Shown here: piece after piece, positions 32,242-40,530 of the stretch
How the letters are laid out: each line of letters opens with the position of its first letter
Position numbering within the stretch: the first letter of the stretch is position 1
Source of the DNA: an uncultured Tateyamaria sp.
Lineage (GTDB): Bacteria; Pseudomonadota; Alphaproteobacteria; Rhodobacterales; Rhodobacteraceae
Reading direction: 5' to 3'
DNA length: 64,000 nt
Assembly (NCBI RefSeq): GCF_947503415.1
Contig: NZ_CANNDS010000002.1
Span: 620,001-684,000, forward strand
The notes under the pieces: generated by a model
Databases searched by the model: none
What the model saw: the letters and a program-made list of their open reading frames with translations, nothing else
What the model was told of the DNA's origin: nothing
Program-made: the position numbers and the translations under genes

Positions 32242-32702
32242 GTGTCCGTCCGATATCCGTTGAAATCCAAAACCTGCTCCGCCGCCCAGATCTGATCGGC
32301 CCGGCGTTTACCGACCCGGGTTGCGACAAAACCAAAGCGCCCCTCAGGATCACCCAACGCAGCCGTATTGTGATCAGGGTCAACCCACACAACCCACACG
32401 TCGCGCGTGGCCGTATCGCCATAGGTGATCTGAAAAATGCCGCGGCCCAGCGAGGCAACTTGCCCGGTCCGCGCGCCGCCATTCTCCGACCAGACACCAC
32501 CGGCCACGTCAAAGCCACGTAGCGCCCAATCCCCTGCAGCGGTCTCAACCTGCCACCGGCCTTCAAAGCGCTCCGGCTCGAACCGGCTGATGGCGCCAAT
32601 GGGAACGGTCGGATTCCGCAAAAGCCGCGTGTCGTCCGACGGCTCCGGCGCGCACGCAGCCAGCCACCCTATTGCCAGAAAGTTAACAAAACCGCGCCAC
32701 AC
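32223..32702 (-). CDS. Lipoprotein inside the carnitine operon
   Basis: About 159-aa secreted lipoprotein of unknown function. GTG 32702 gives a compact signal peptide 'MWRGFVNFLAIGWLAAC' with lipobox L-A-A-C. An alternative ATG at 32762 overlaps the cdhB stop (TGATG) and would add 20 residues rich in Cys, Pro and His, encoded by the 51-bp repeat. The mature part is beta-rich with 'FEGRWQVETAAGDWALRGFDV' and 'GRGIFQITYGDTATRDVWVVWVD', a lipocalin-like pattern. It overlaps the dehydrogenase start by 19 bases, so it is a genuine operon member. A role in carnitine metabolism is not known to me. Confidence 0.7.
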   Translation of the reverse strand: MWRGFVNFLAIGWLAACAPEPSDDTRLLRNPTVPIGAISRFEPERFEGRWQVETAAGDWALRGFDVAGGVWSENGGARTGQVASLGRGIFQITYGDTATRDVWVVWVDPDHNTAALGDPEGRFGFVATRVGKRRADQIWAAEQVLDFNGYRTDTWGKLQ

Positions 32703-32706
32703 CGTC

Positions 32707-32757
32707 CGTTGGGGGTGCACAGGGGGTGTACAGGGGGTGCACGGGGGGTGACACCCT
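32707..32757. repeat. 51-bp element with 11-bp periodicity, copy 1
   Basis: Four consecutive 11-base units of the form GGGGGTGYACA, with palindromic cores GTGCAC, GTGTAC, GTGCAC and a final GTGACAC. A second copy at 63002-63052 matches at 47 of 51 positions. It lies directly after cdhB and before the lipoprotein start. The period of about one helical turn suggests cooperative protein binding on one DNA face; function unknown. Confidence 0.75.
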
Positions 32758-32761
32758 GTCA

Positions 32762-33676
32762 TCACCCTTTCGGAGCCCGTTTCACGAGACCCAGTTTCTC
32801 CCGCACCTCCGCCGGTCCAATGACCCGCGCACCCATATTTTCGATGATGGTGCCCGCCCGTTCGACCAACTGCCAGTTCTGCGCCAATTCGCCCTTGCCC
32901 AGCCACAGATTGTCCTCAAGCCCCACGCGTACATTGCCGCCCGCAAGCACCGCAGCGGCAACATAAGCCATCTGGTTCCGCCCCAGCGCAAAGGCCGAAA
33001 AGGTCCAGTCTTCGGGCACATTGTTGACCATCGCCATAAAGGTATTCAGGTCATCGGGTGCCCCCCACGGCACCCCCATACACAGCTGCACCAGCGCAGG
33101 CGCATCCAGAACGCCATCCTTAACCAGTTGTTTTGCATACCATAAATGGCCGGTGTCAAAAGCTTCGATCTCGGGCTTCACGCCCAGATCGGTCATCATG
33201 CGCCCCATGGCGGTCAGCATGCCGGGCGTGTTGGTCATCACGTAATCGGCTTCGGCAAAGTTCATCGTACCGCAGTCCAGGGTGCAGATTTCGGGCAGGC
33301 ATTCTGCCACATGGGCCACCCGCTCGCTGGCCCCGATCATGTCCGTCCCCTCTTGGCTCAGCGCCATGGGGTTCTCGACGGGGCCAAAGACCATGTCCCC
33401 ACCCATCCCGGCCGTCAGGTTCAGCACCACATCCGTATCGCTGTCACGTACCCGGTCCGTAAGCTCCCGATAATGCTCAAGTTTCCGGCTCGGCGCGCCC
33501 GTCTCCGGATCGCGCACATGGCAATGCACAATGGCCGCCCCCGCCTTGCCCGCCGCGATCGCACTGTTTGCGATCTCTTCAGGACTGCGTGGCACATGGG
33601 GGCTTCGATCCTGCGTGCTCCCCGATCCGGTCACGGCACAGGTGATGAAAACCTCACGGTTCATGGTCAACGGCAT
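32762..33676 (-). CDS. cdhB: Dehydrocarnitine cleavage enzyme (BKACE/DUF849)
   Basis: 304-aa zinc enzyme of the beta-keto acid cleavage family. It would condense 3-dehydrocarnitine with acetyl-CoA to give betainyl-CoA and acetoacetate, the step between the two activities of the neighbouring fusion enzyme. Family marks: 'IVHCHVRDPETGAPS', with the metal-binding His pair, 'LNLTAGMGGDMVFG', 'TLDCGTMNF' and 'VRVGLEDNLWLGKGELA'. ATG 33676 is supported by GGAGGG; the open frame upstream has no support. Assignment to carnitine rather than another beta-keto acid rests on the neighbours. Confidence 0.92.
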   Translation of the reverse strand: MPLTMNREVFITCAVTGSGSTQDRSPHVPRSPEEIANSAIAAGKAGAAIVHCHVRDPETGAPSRKLEHYRELTDRVRDSDTDVVLNLTAGMGGDMVFGPVENPMALSQEGTDMIGASERVAHVAECLPEICTLDCGTMNFAEADYVMTNTPGMLTAMGRMMTDLGVKPEIEAFDTGHLWYAKQLVKDGVLDAPALVQLCMGVPWGAPDDLNTFMAMVNNVPEDWTFSAFALGRNQMAYVAAAVLAGGNVRVGLEDNLWLGKGELAQNWQLVERAGTIIENMGARVIGPAEVREKLGLVKRAPKG

Positions 33677-33746
33677 CAGATCCCTCCTTGCATTTTTCCC
33701 ACTCTGCCAGTCACTTTCACTCAAACTTGTCAAAAAGCGAAACGAG

Positions 33747-34688
33747 ATGACAAAAACCGCAATCCTCGCCCTGCAAAACACGAATACCCTGTCGCTCGCC
33801 GCCGCTGTCGACCCCCTGCGCGCCGCCAACCGTCAAGCCGAGGCCGCGCTCTACGACTGGCAATTCGCCACTCCCGGTCAGACAGACGTGCACCTCACCA
33901 GCGGGCTCACAGTGCCCGCAGCACCACTCCACCGCGTGACATCTTGCGACCTGCTGATCCTCGTGGCGGGCTTCGATGTGCTGGAACAGGCAACGCCTGC
34001 GATCCTCTCGAGCATCCGCCGCCTCACCGCGCCGAACACATGCCTGATGGCAATCGACGGCGGCGCATGGCTCGCGGCAAAGGCGGGCCTGCTGGACGGC
34101 CACGACGCCACAACCCATTGGGAAGACCTGTCAGACTTCACCACGACCTTTCCCAACATCACCTTGCAGAATGCGCGCTACGTCACCTCAGGCCAAAGAT
34201 GGACGAGCAGCGGTGCAGCCCCCACACTCGACATGATGCTGCACCTGATCGAAACGCAGCACGGCGCGCGTTTGTCGGCACAAGTGGCCGCCGGGTTCAT
34301 CCACACACGGGCCCCGGCTTCAACCGATCCACAGCTCAGACACCCAAATGCACGCACACACAGCGCTTTGACGCGTCGCGCCCATGTGCTGATGGAGAAC
34401 GCACTGGACACACCACTGCCGATCCCCGAGCTCGCAAAACAGCTGGGACTCAGCGCGCGCAGCCTGCAATCACATTTCAAATCGGTGCTGGGCACCAGCC
34501 CCAAAGCACATTACCTGTCGCTGCGCCTTGCCGAAGCCAACAGGCTGACAAAAAATACAAAAACTCCATTGCACACAATTGCACTGGCAACCGGGTTCAC
34601 CACCCAATCCAGCCTCGCCCGGATGCATACGAAGGCGTATGGCCAATCCCCACGCGCAACACGGGCCTCTCTTCACTTTGCCAGATAA
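33747..34688 (+). CDS. cdhR: GlxA/AraC-type regulator of carnitine catabolism (CdhR-like)
   Basis: 313-aa activator with an N-terminal DJ-1/PfpI-like (GATase1) sensory domain ('LLILVAGFDVLEQATP', 'NTCLMAIDGGAWLAAKAGLLDG') and a C-terminal AraC HTH ('LDTPLPIPELAKQLGLSARSLQSHFKSVLGTSPKAHYLSLRLAEA', 'IALATGFTTQSSLARMHTKAYGQSP' parts). This matches CdhR of Pseudomonas, which activates carnitine genes in the presence of carnitine. Divergent from cdhB with 70 bases between start codons. ATG 33747 begins the sensory domain. The call depends on the cluster; GbdR-type relatives look similar. Confidence 0.88.
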   Translation: MTKTAILALQNTNTLSLAAAVDPLRAANRQAEAALYDWQFATPGQTDVHLTSGLTVPAAPLHRVTSCDLLILVAGFDVLEQATPAILSSIRRLTAPNTCLMAIDGGAWLAAKAGLLDGHDATTHWEDLSDFTTTFPNITLQNARYVTSGQRWTSSGAAPTLDMMLHLIETQHGARLSAQVAAGFIHTRAPASTDPQLRHPNARTHSALTRRAHVLMENALDTPLPIPELAKQLGLSARSLQSHFKSVLGTSPKAHYLSLRLAEANRLTKNTKTPLHTIALATGFTTQSSLARMHTKAYGQSPRATRASLHFAR

Positions 34689-34759
34689 ACCGCCCCCGGA
34701 GGGTCGACCTGCCAGACGCCCTTCCACTCATTCGACGGGGTCGGGCAACCCTCCCGCTT

Positions 34760-34778
34760 CCTTCCCCCGAGGGGAAGG
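34760..34778. terminator. Hairpin between convergent cdhR and aldo/keto reductase genes
   Basis: CCTTCCCC-CGA-GGGGAAGG is a perfect 8-bp stem in the 135-base convergent gap. There is no clear T-run, but its position fits a terminator usable from both sides. Confidence 0.6.
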
Positions 34779-34823
34779 TCAGGATGGGGGTCACCGGCAA
34801 TCACATGCGTTAGCGCAATTGGA

Positions 34824-35867
34824 TCAGTACGGCATCGGATGGTTGCGGTGAACACTGTCCAGATCGGCCATGACCTCATCGCTCAATGTCAGATCAGCGG
34901 CACCAATGGCGACCTCCAACTGGTCCATCGTCGTTGCCCCAAAGATCACCGAACACATGAACGGACGGGTCATGCACCACGCCAGCGCCATCTGGCTCGG
35001 ATCAAGGTCATGCGTGCGCGCAACACCCAAATAGGCATCCACCGCCTCAAAGGCGCGCGGCGTCTTGCGCCCACCCAAATCGGGGCTCAGCGACAGGCGC
35101 GACCCTTCCGGCACGACGCCGCCCTGATACTTGCCTGTCAAAAGGCCCGTCGCCAAAGGCGAGAAGGAAAGCAGCCCGACATCTTCGTTCACGCTCAGCT
35201 CCGCCATGTCGGTGTCGTACAGGCGGCACATCAGCGAATACTCGTTCTGCACCGATGCCACGCGCGGCCCGCCGGTGCGGTCCGCTGCCGCCAACCATTC
35301 AGATGTGCCCCAGGCACTTTCGTTGGACAAGCCAAAGGCGCGGATGGTGCCCCGGTCGACCTCGCGCTGCAGCGCGCCCAGACAATCATCCATGTTCTGG
35401 CGCACGGCAACCGGGTCTTGACCGGACGGGTCAAAGGTCCAGTTCTGGCGGAACATGTAGCTGCCGCGGTTGGGCCAGTGAAACTGATACAGGTCGATAT
35501 AGTCGGTTTGCAGACGGCGTAGCGATCCCTCGACCGTCTGTGGAATGCTGTCGCCTGAGATGGGTGCCCCGTCGCGGACGTGGCGCATGCCTGCACCCGA
35601 ATGCTTGGTGGCCAGCACCATGTCACCGCGCGCGCCACCGCGCTCAAACCACATGCCGATGATTTGCTCCGTCCGGCCAATCGTTTCGGCGCTGATGGGG
35701 TTGACCGGGTACATCTCGGCGGTGTCGACAAAATCTATTCCGGCGTCCAGAGCGCGGTCGATCTGGGTGTGCCCTTCCTCGGTGGTGTTCTGCGTGCCCC
35801 AGGTCATGGAGCCCAGACACAACGCCGACACTTCAATTCCCGTGCGCCCAAGTTTGCGTCGTTCCAT
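34824..35867 (-). CDS. Aldo/keto reductase (Tas-like)
   Basis: NADPH-dependent oxidoreductase of 347 aa, the Tas/YajO-type AKR. The (beta/alpha)8 barrel motifs are clear: 'AGIDFVDTAEMYPVN' with Asp48 and Tyr53 of the catalytic tetrad, 'VLATKHSG' with the Lys, 'IDLYQFHWP' with the His, and 'FGLSNESAWGTSEWL'. Substrate unknown. It is divergent from imuA; the 125 bases between them contain the SOS promoter, so the reductase start lies close to, but not obviously under, LexA control. Confidence 0.94.
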   Translation of the reverse strand: MERRKLGRTGIEVSALCLGSMTWGTQNTTEEGHTQIDRALDAGIDFVDTAEMYPVNPISAETIGRTEQIIGMWFERGGARGDMVLATKHSGAGMRHVRDGAPISGDSIPQTVEGSLRRLQTDYIDLYQFHWPNRGSYMFRQNWTFDPSGQDPVAVRQNMDDCLGALQREVDRGTIRAFGLSNESAWGTSEWLAAADRTGGPRVASVQNEYSLMCRLYDTDMAELSVNEDVGLLSFSPLATGLLTGKYQGGVVPEGSRLSLSPDLGGRKTPRAFEAVDAYLGVARTHDLDPSQMALAWCMTRPFMCSVIFGATTMDQLEVAIGAADLTLSDEVMADLDSVHRNHPMPY

Positions 35868-35958
35868 CGCCTGTCCTTTTCGATTTGGTCAGGCCGACCC
35901 TAGCGGTGAGGTCGCGGGGAACAAGTCAAAAATCTGCCTTCTCTCACGCATACCCTGG

Positions 35959-35986
35959 TTGAGAACAAATATAGAACATGTATATT
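35959..35986 (+). promoter_or_regulatory. SOS (LexA) box inside the imuA promoter
   Basis: GAAC-AAATATA-GAAC (35963-35966 and 35974-35977) is an exact alphaproteobacterial SOS box. It fills the 16-base spacer between TTGAGA (35959-35964) and TATATT (35981-35986). Transcription would begin near 35993, the A of the imuA ATG. Confidence 0.85.
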
Positions 35987-35992
35987 GGCATC

Positions 35993-36622
35993 ATGCCCCT
36001 GCCCGCTGCCCTTGCCCACCGCATCCAGACCCGCGCGGCCCCCTGCCTGCCGCTGCTCCCCGAAGGGACACAACATGGGTTGGCTCTGGGCCGGGTACAC
36101 GAAGCCTGCGGCCCCGCCCGGCATCGGTTTGCCCTCTGGCTGGCCGCTCAAACCAAGGGGCCCGTCTTGTGGATCACGCTGGATTGGAGCAGCGAGGCCC
36201 TGAACCCCTGTGGTATAATGCCCTTTGTCGACCCCGCCCGCCTGATCCTTGTGCATGCCAAGCGGGCCGATGACGTGCTCTGGAGCATGGAGGAGGTGCT
36301 GCGTGCAGGCACCGTGCCGCTGGCCATCGCGGACCTGCCCGGCCTGCCGGGATTGACGCCTGTGCGGCGCATGCATCTGGCGGCGGAAAATGGCGGCAAA
36401 GGCAAAGGCGACGCCCCGCTGGGCCTGCTTCTGACCCCGGGCATGGGCGGTGCACAGGGCGTGGAAAGCCGTTGGCATCTGGTCGCTGATCACAAGGGCA
36501 GTCCGGGGCGTTGGCGGCTCACGCGGTTGCGCGCACGTACCGCGCCCGAACAAACCTGGGAAGTCACCCGCACCCCAGGCCAGCCCCTGCCGCGTATCTC
36601 CGGATCAATCAAGGCTGCGTGA
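35993..36622 (+). CDS. imuA: ImuA-family SOS mutagenesis protein
   Basis: 209-aa protein of the ImuA family (RecA/SulA-like), which with ImuB and DnaE2 forms the mutagenic translesion machinery in bacteria without UmuDC. Marks: 'GRVHEACGPARHRFALWLAAQT', 'PVLWITLDW', 'WSMEEVLRAGTVPLAIADLPG', 'LTPVRRMHLAAE'. No Walker A lysine is evident. ATG 35993 is chosen over ATG 35978, which abuts the LexA box; the predicted transcript would be leaderless. Unusually, imuB and dnaE2 do not follow: the next gene is yceI-like. Confidence 0.88.
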   Translation: MPLPAALAHRIQTRAAPCLPLLPEGTQHGLALGRVHEACGPARHRFALWLAAQTKGPVLWITLDWSSEALNPCGIMPFVDPARLILVHAKRADDVLWSMEEVLRAGTVPLAIADLPGLPGLTPVRRMHLAAENGGKGKGDAPLGLLLTPGMGGAQGVESRWHLVADHKGSPGRWRLTRLRARTAPEQTWEVTRTPGQPLPRISGSIKAA

Positions 36623-36685
36623 CAGGCGATTAAACCCGGCGCCCAAGTGTTACCTTTGTACCAAGCACCTGCAAAGGACATCACG

Positions 36686-37273
36686 ATGAACCGCCGCCAC
36701 CTGCTGATCTGCGCCCTTGCCACGCTGACCCCGCGCCCCGGGTTTTCAGCTCCGACCCCCTACCGGCTTGGCACCGGAGGGGCCACGATCACCTACACAT
36801 TCATGCTGAACGGTGCGCCCGTGAAAGGGTCTGTTCCCATCAGCCAAGCCGATCTGAGGGTCGATCCCGACAACCTCGCGGCCTCGACCGCGGTGGTGCG
36901 GGCCGATGTGCGCCGCGCTCGAACGGGATTGATCTTTGCAACCGAAGCGCTGAAATCACCGTCCGTTCTGGATGCAAACACGCACCCCACAGCCAGTTTC
37001 CGGTCCACCCGTGTCCGACTTGGCCCAGGGGGGCGCATATCGGATGGGGCCACGCTCGACGGGGATCTGACCCTGCGCGGCGTAACCCGCCCCGTCCGCT
37101 TTGACGCAGGGCTTTTTCGGGCCCGCGGAAGTGCCGCTGGTGACTTCCGTGCCCTGACAGTCATGCTCAAAGGACGGGTGGACAGGCGCGACTTTGGCGC
37201 AACCGGATACGCTGATCTGGTCGAGAACACAGTCGGCATAGACATCGTCGCGGAAATCACCTCGGCAGGCTGA
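36686..37273 (+). CDS. YceI family periplasmic protein
   Basis: 195-aa secreted lipocalin-like protein of the YceI family, which binds isoprenoid-type lipids in other bacteria. Signal peptide at the N-terminus ('LLICALATLTPRPGFSA'), then 'DLRVDPDNLAASTAVVRADVRRARTG', 'LKSPSVLDANTHPTASFRST', and 'DGDLTLRGVTRPVRFDA', all typical. ATG 36686 follows AAAGGAC. Role in this organism unknown. It lies 63 bases after imuA and probably has its own promoter. Confidence 0.9.
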   Translation: MNRRHLLICALATLTPRPGFSAPTPYRLGTGGATITYTFMLNGAPVKGSVPISQADLRVDPDNLAASTAVVRADVRRARTGLIFATEALKSPSVLDANTHPTASFRSTRVRLGPGGRISDGATLDGDLTLRGVTRPVRFDAGLFRARGSAAGDFRALTVMLKGRVDRRDFGATGYADLVENTVGIDIVAEITSAG

Positions 37274-37338
37274 AAACGACGCGCGTCGTCGAATCCCCGC
37301 TAGGCAGGCCAGCAAAGGTGCGCCACAAGGGGCGAGCC

Positions 37339-38562
37339 ATGCGTATGCTCATTTCCTTCGCGGCCCTGTTTCTCTCGGTCATTCTGCTGCAACTCAGTTC
37401 CGGCGCGCTTGGCCCGCTCGACGCGTTATCCGGTCTCGCGCTTGATTTCACACGACAAGAGATCGGCCTTTTGGGATCCGCCCACTTCCTCGGATTCTTC
37501 ATCGGCTGCTGGTGGGCCCCGCGACTGATGGGCAGCGTCGGGCACAGCCGCGCCTTTGCTGCGTTTACCGCAGCCGGTGCCATCGGCCTGATCGCGCATA
37601 TGATGATCGTGGACCCAATCGCCTGGGCGGTCATGCGAATTGCATCGGGCATGTGCGTGGCAGGCTGCTACACGGTGATCGAAGCGTGGTTGCAGGCCAA
37701 GGTCAGCAACGAGACGCGCGGACGGACCATGGGGGTTTACCGTGTTGTCGACATGGGCGCATCTCTTGCAGCACAGCTTGTCATCGGCGTGCTCGAACCG
37801 GCAAGCTACATCAGCTACAATATTCTCGCCATTGTGTGCTGCGCAGCCCTACTGCCGTTGACCCTGACCAAGGTCAAGCAACCCGACACGCCATCGGCCC
37901 CCCGCCTGCGTCCCCGGTTAGCCGCACAGCGATCCCCCCTCGCGGCAGCAGGTGTCGTCGTGGCAGCGCTGTCCAGCGCGTCCTTCCGCATGGTGGGGCC
38001 CATTTACGGACAAGAGGTTGGCCTGACGACACAACAAATCGCGTGGTTCATGGCATCGTTTGTGCTGGGCGGGGCGTTGGCCCAATACCCCGTTGGATGG
38101 CTGGCCGACAAGTTTGACCGTCGCTGGGTGCTGATCTGGCTGTCGGCCGCTGCCGTGGGCAGTTGCGCCGTTACAGCATTGGCCACAGGCTTGGATACGA
38201 CCGGGATCATGCTGACCGCAGGTCTCTTTGGCCTCACGACCTTCCCGATCTACTCTGTCGCGGCCGCGCACGCCCACGACTTTGCCGACGCATCCGAGCG
38301 GGTCGAATTGTCGGCAGCCCTCATGTTCTATTTCGCACTGGGGGCGATCGCCGCGCCGTTTACAGCCTCTGCGTTGATCGAAGCGTTTGGCCCACCGGCC
38401 CTTTTTGCGATGATTGCTGTTGGCCACGCCACACTGATTGTTTTTGGCTTGGCTCGAATGCGGACCAGGGCCTCGCCCTCGGAACGCACGCGCTATGTTT
38501 ACGCGCCGCGCACATCATTCCTGATCGGGCGTTTGACGGGGCGCAGTCGCGACCACAAGTAA
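37339..38562 (+). CDS. MFS transporter (YcaD-like)
   Basis: Inner-membrane transporter of 407 aa with about twelve hydrophobic helices. The loop 'KVSNETRGRTMGVYRVVDMGASLAAQ' and 'QYPVGWLADKFDRRWVL' (the G-W-x-A-D-K-x-D-R-R motif after helix 8) place it in the major facilitator superfamily, close to the YcaD group. Substrate unknown. The C-terminus is a basic cytoplasmic tail. ATG 37339 is preferred because the first helix follows directly. Confidence 0.9.
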   Translation: MRMLISFAALFLSVILLQLSSGALGPLDALSGLALDFTRQEIGLLGSAHFLGFFIGCWWAPRLMGSVGHSRAFAAFTAAGAIGLIAHMMIVDPIAWAVMRIASGMCVAGCYTVIEAWLQAKVSNETRGRTMGVYRVVDMGASLAAQLVIGVLEPASYISYNILAIVCCAALLPLTLTKVKQPDTPSAPRLRPRLAAQRSPLAAAGVVVAALSSASFRMVGPIYGQEVGLTTQQIAWFMASFVLGGALAQYPVGWLADKFDRRWVLIWLSAAAVGSCAVTALATGLDTTGIMLTAGLFGLTTFPIYSVAAAHAHDFADASERVELSAALMFYFALGAIAAPFTASALIEAFGPPALFAMIAVGHATLIVFGLARMRTRASPSERTRYVYAPRTSFLIGRLTGRSRDHK

Positions 38563-38622
38563 CAGGCCTTTTCCACCGGGCACCGCGCTGCTACATGGGC
38601 CGCAACCATTCAAAGGCGAACC

Positions 38623-40335
38623 ATGCAGCGTCACCTCATCACCTCCGCCATTCCCTACATCAACGGGATCAAGCACCTTGGAAACCTTGTGGGCAGCCAG
38701 TTGCCCGCCGACCTGTATGCCCGCTACCAGCGCGCGCGCGGGAACGAGGTTCTGTTCCTGTGCGCCACGGATGAACACGGCACACCGGCGGAGCTGGCAG
38801 CGGCCAAAGCGGGCAAGCCGGTGGCCGAATATTGCGCCGAAATGCACACCATTCAGGCCGAGATTGCCAAAGGGTTTCGGCTGTCCTTTGATCATTTCGG
38901 GCGATCATCCTCGCCCCAAAACCACGCGCTGACACAGCATTTTGCAGGTCGTCTGGCCGATGCGGGCCTGATCCGAGAAGTGTCGGAAAAGCAGGTTTAT
39001 TCCAACGCCGATGGTCGTTTTCTGCCCGACCGTTACATTGAGGGAACCTGCCCGAACTGTGGGTACGAAAAGGCCCGCGGTGATCAGTGTGAAAACTGCA
39101 CCAAACAGCTGGATCCGACCGACCTGATCGAGCCGCGCAGCGCGGTATCCGGGTCAACTGATCTCGAGGTGCGCGAGACCAAGCACCTGTACCTGCGCCA
39201 GTCCGAGCTCAAGGACGACCTCGACGCTTGGATCGACAGCAAGACGGATTGGCCCATTCTGACCACGTCCATCGCCAAGAAATGGCTGCATGACGGCGAC
39301 GGCTTGCAAGACCGCGGAATAACCCGAGATCTGGATTGGGGTATTCCGGTGCGCCGTGGCGACGACGACTGGCCCGGCATGGAGGGGAAGGTATTCTATG
39401 TCTGGTTCGACGCCCCCATCGAGTACATCGCATGCGCAAGCGAATGGGCAGATGCGCAAGGTGGCGCGGATTGGGAACGATGGTGGCGGACCGACAAAGG
39501 CGCAGATGACGTGCGCTATACTCAGTTCATGGGCAAGGACAACGTCCCGTTCCACACGCTCAGCTTTCCTGCGACGATCCTTGGCTCGGGCGAGCCTTGG
39601 AAGTTGGTCGATCACCTCAAGTCCTTCAATTACCTGAATTATGATGGTGGTCAGTTCTCGACCAGCCAAGGCCGAGGTGTATTCATGGACCAAGCGCTCG
39701 AGTTGCTGCCTCCGGACTATTGGCGTTGGTGGCTGCTAGCGAATTGCCCCGAGACCTCTGACAGCGAATTCACCTGGGAGCTGTTCCAACAGGGCGTAAA
39801 TAAGGACCTTGCGGATGTGCTGGGCAATTTTGTCAGCCGCGTGACCAAGTTCTGCCGTTCGAAATTTGGCGAAGCTGTGCCCGCAGGTGGGACATATGGC
39901 GCGCAGGAACATGCACTGATCGCGGAGCTGGATACTCGGATTGCGCGGTACGCCGACCTAATGGACGCGATGGAGGTCCGGAAGTCGGCGCAGGAGCTGC
40001 GCGCGATATGGGTCGCTGGCAATGAATATCTGCAAGCAGCAGCGCCTTGGGCGACGATCAAGGAAGATGCAGACACAGCCGCCATGCAAATCCGGCTCGG
40101 GCTCAACCTGATCGCGCTTTATGGGGCACTGTCGGAGCCGTTTATTCCCGATGCCGCCGCACAGTTGCAGACTTCGTTGAACCTCGGCGATCCACAGTGG
40201 CCCGAAAACGCGTCGGAAGCATTGGCCGTTCTGAAGCCTGGGCACGCGTTTGTGGTGCCGGACAATCTGTTTGCAAAAATCAGCGATGAAGATCGGGCTG
40301 ACTGGCAAGAACGCTTCGCCGGCGTCCGCAGCTAA
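38623..40335 (+). CDS. metG: Methionyl-tRNA synthetase
   Basis: Charges tRNA-Met. 570 aa, without the C-terminal EMAP-like dimerisation domain of E. coli MetRS. HIGH-type signature '[20 protein letters not shown]' at the N-terminus; zinc knuckle '[17 protein letters not shown]' (about residues 144-160). The KMSKS loop is the variant '[14 protein letters not shown]' near residue 344, in which the first Lys is absent and the second is Thr. The anticodon-binding helical domain follows ('[24 protein letters not shown]'). AAAGGCGAACC precedes the ATG. Confidence 0.96.
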   Translation: MQRHLITSAIPYINGIKHLGNLVGSQLPADLYARYQRARGNEVLFLCATDEHGTPAELAAAKAGKPVAEYCAEMHTIQAEIAKGFRLSFDHFGRSSSPQNHALTQHFAGRLADAGLIREVSEKQVYSNADGRFLPDRYIEGTCPNCGYEKARGDQCENCTKQLDPTDLIEPRSAVSGSTDLEVRETKHLYLRQSELKDDLDAWIDSKTDWPILTTSIAKKWLHDGDGLQDRGITRDLDWGIPVRRGDDDWPGMEGKVFYVWFDAPIEYIACASEWADAQGGADWERWWRTDKGADDVRYTQFMGKDNVPFHTLSFPATILGSGEPWKLVDHLKSFNYLNYDGGQFSTSQGRGVFMDQALELLPPDYWRWWLLANCPETSDSEFTWELFQQGVNKDLADVLGNFVSRVTKFCRSKFGEAVPAGGTYGAQEHALIAELDTRIARYADLMDAMEVRKSAQELRAIWVAGNEYLQAAAPWATIKEDADTAAMQIRLGLNLIALYGALSEPFIPDAAAQLQTSLNLGDPQWPENASEALAVLKPGHAFVVPDNLFAKISDEDRADWQERFAGVRS

Positions 40336-40530
40336 CTGTCGGGCTTTAGCCTGCAAATGGCTTGAAGGCACACAAATACAGGTCTAGTTCGCGTTTCCCT
40401 TAGTATGAAATGCGCGTGTCAGAGACGTCGGTTCGTGATTCAGGCGTGCAGATTGATGCACCGAAACACCCGTTGCTATGAGTTCCCGAACAGAACTAAT
40501 GGCGAATAGAAATCGCACGCCGTGGGACGC

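Noticed and set aside
32707-32757. CRISPR-like or minisatellite reading of the 11-bp array
   Set aside because: Units are contiguous without spacers and only four in number, and a near-identical copy exists elsewhere; not a CRISPR.
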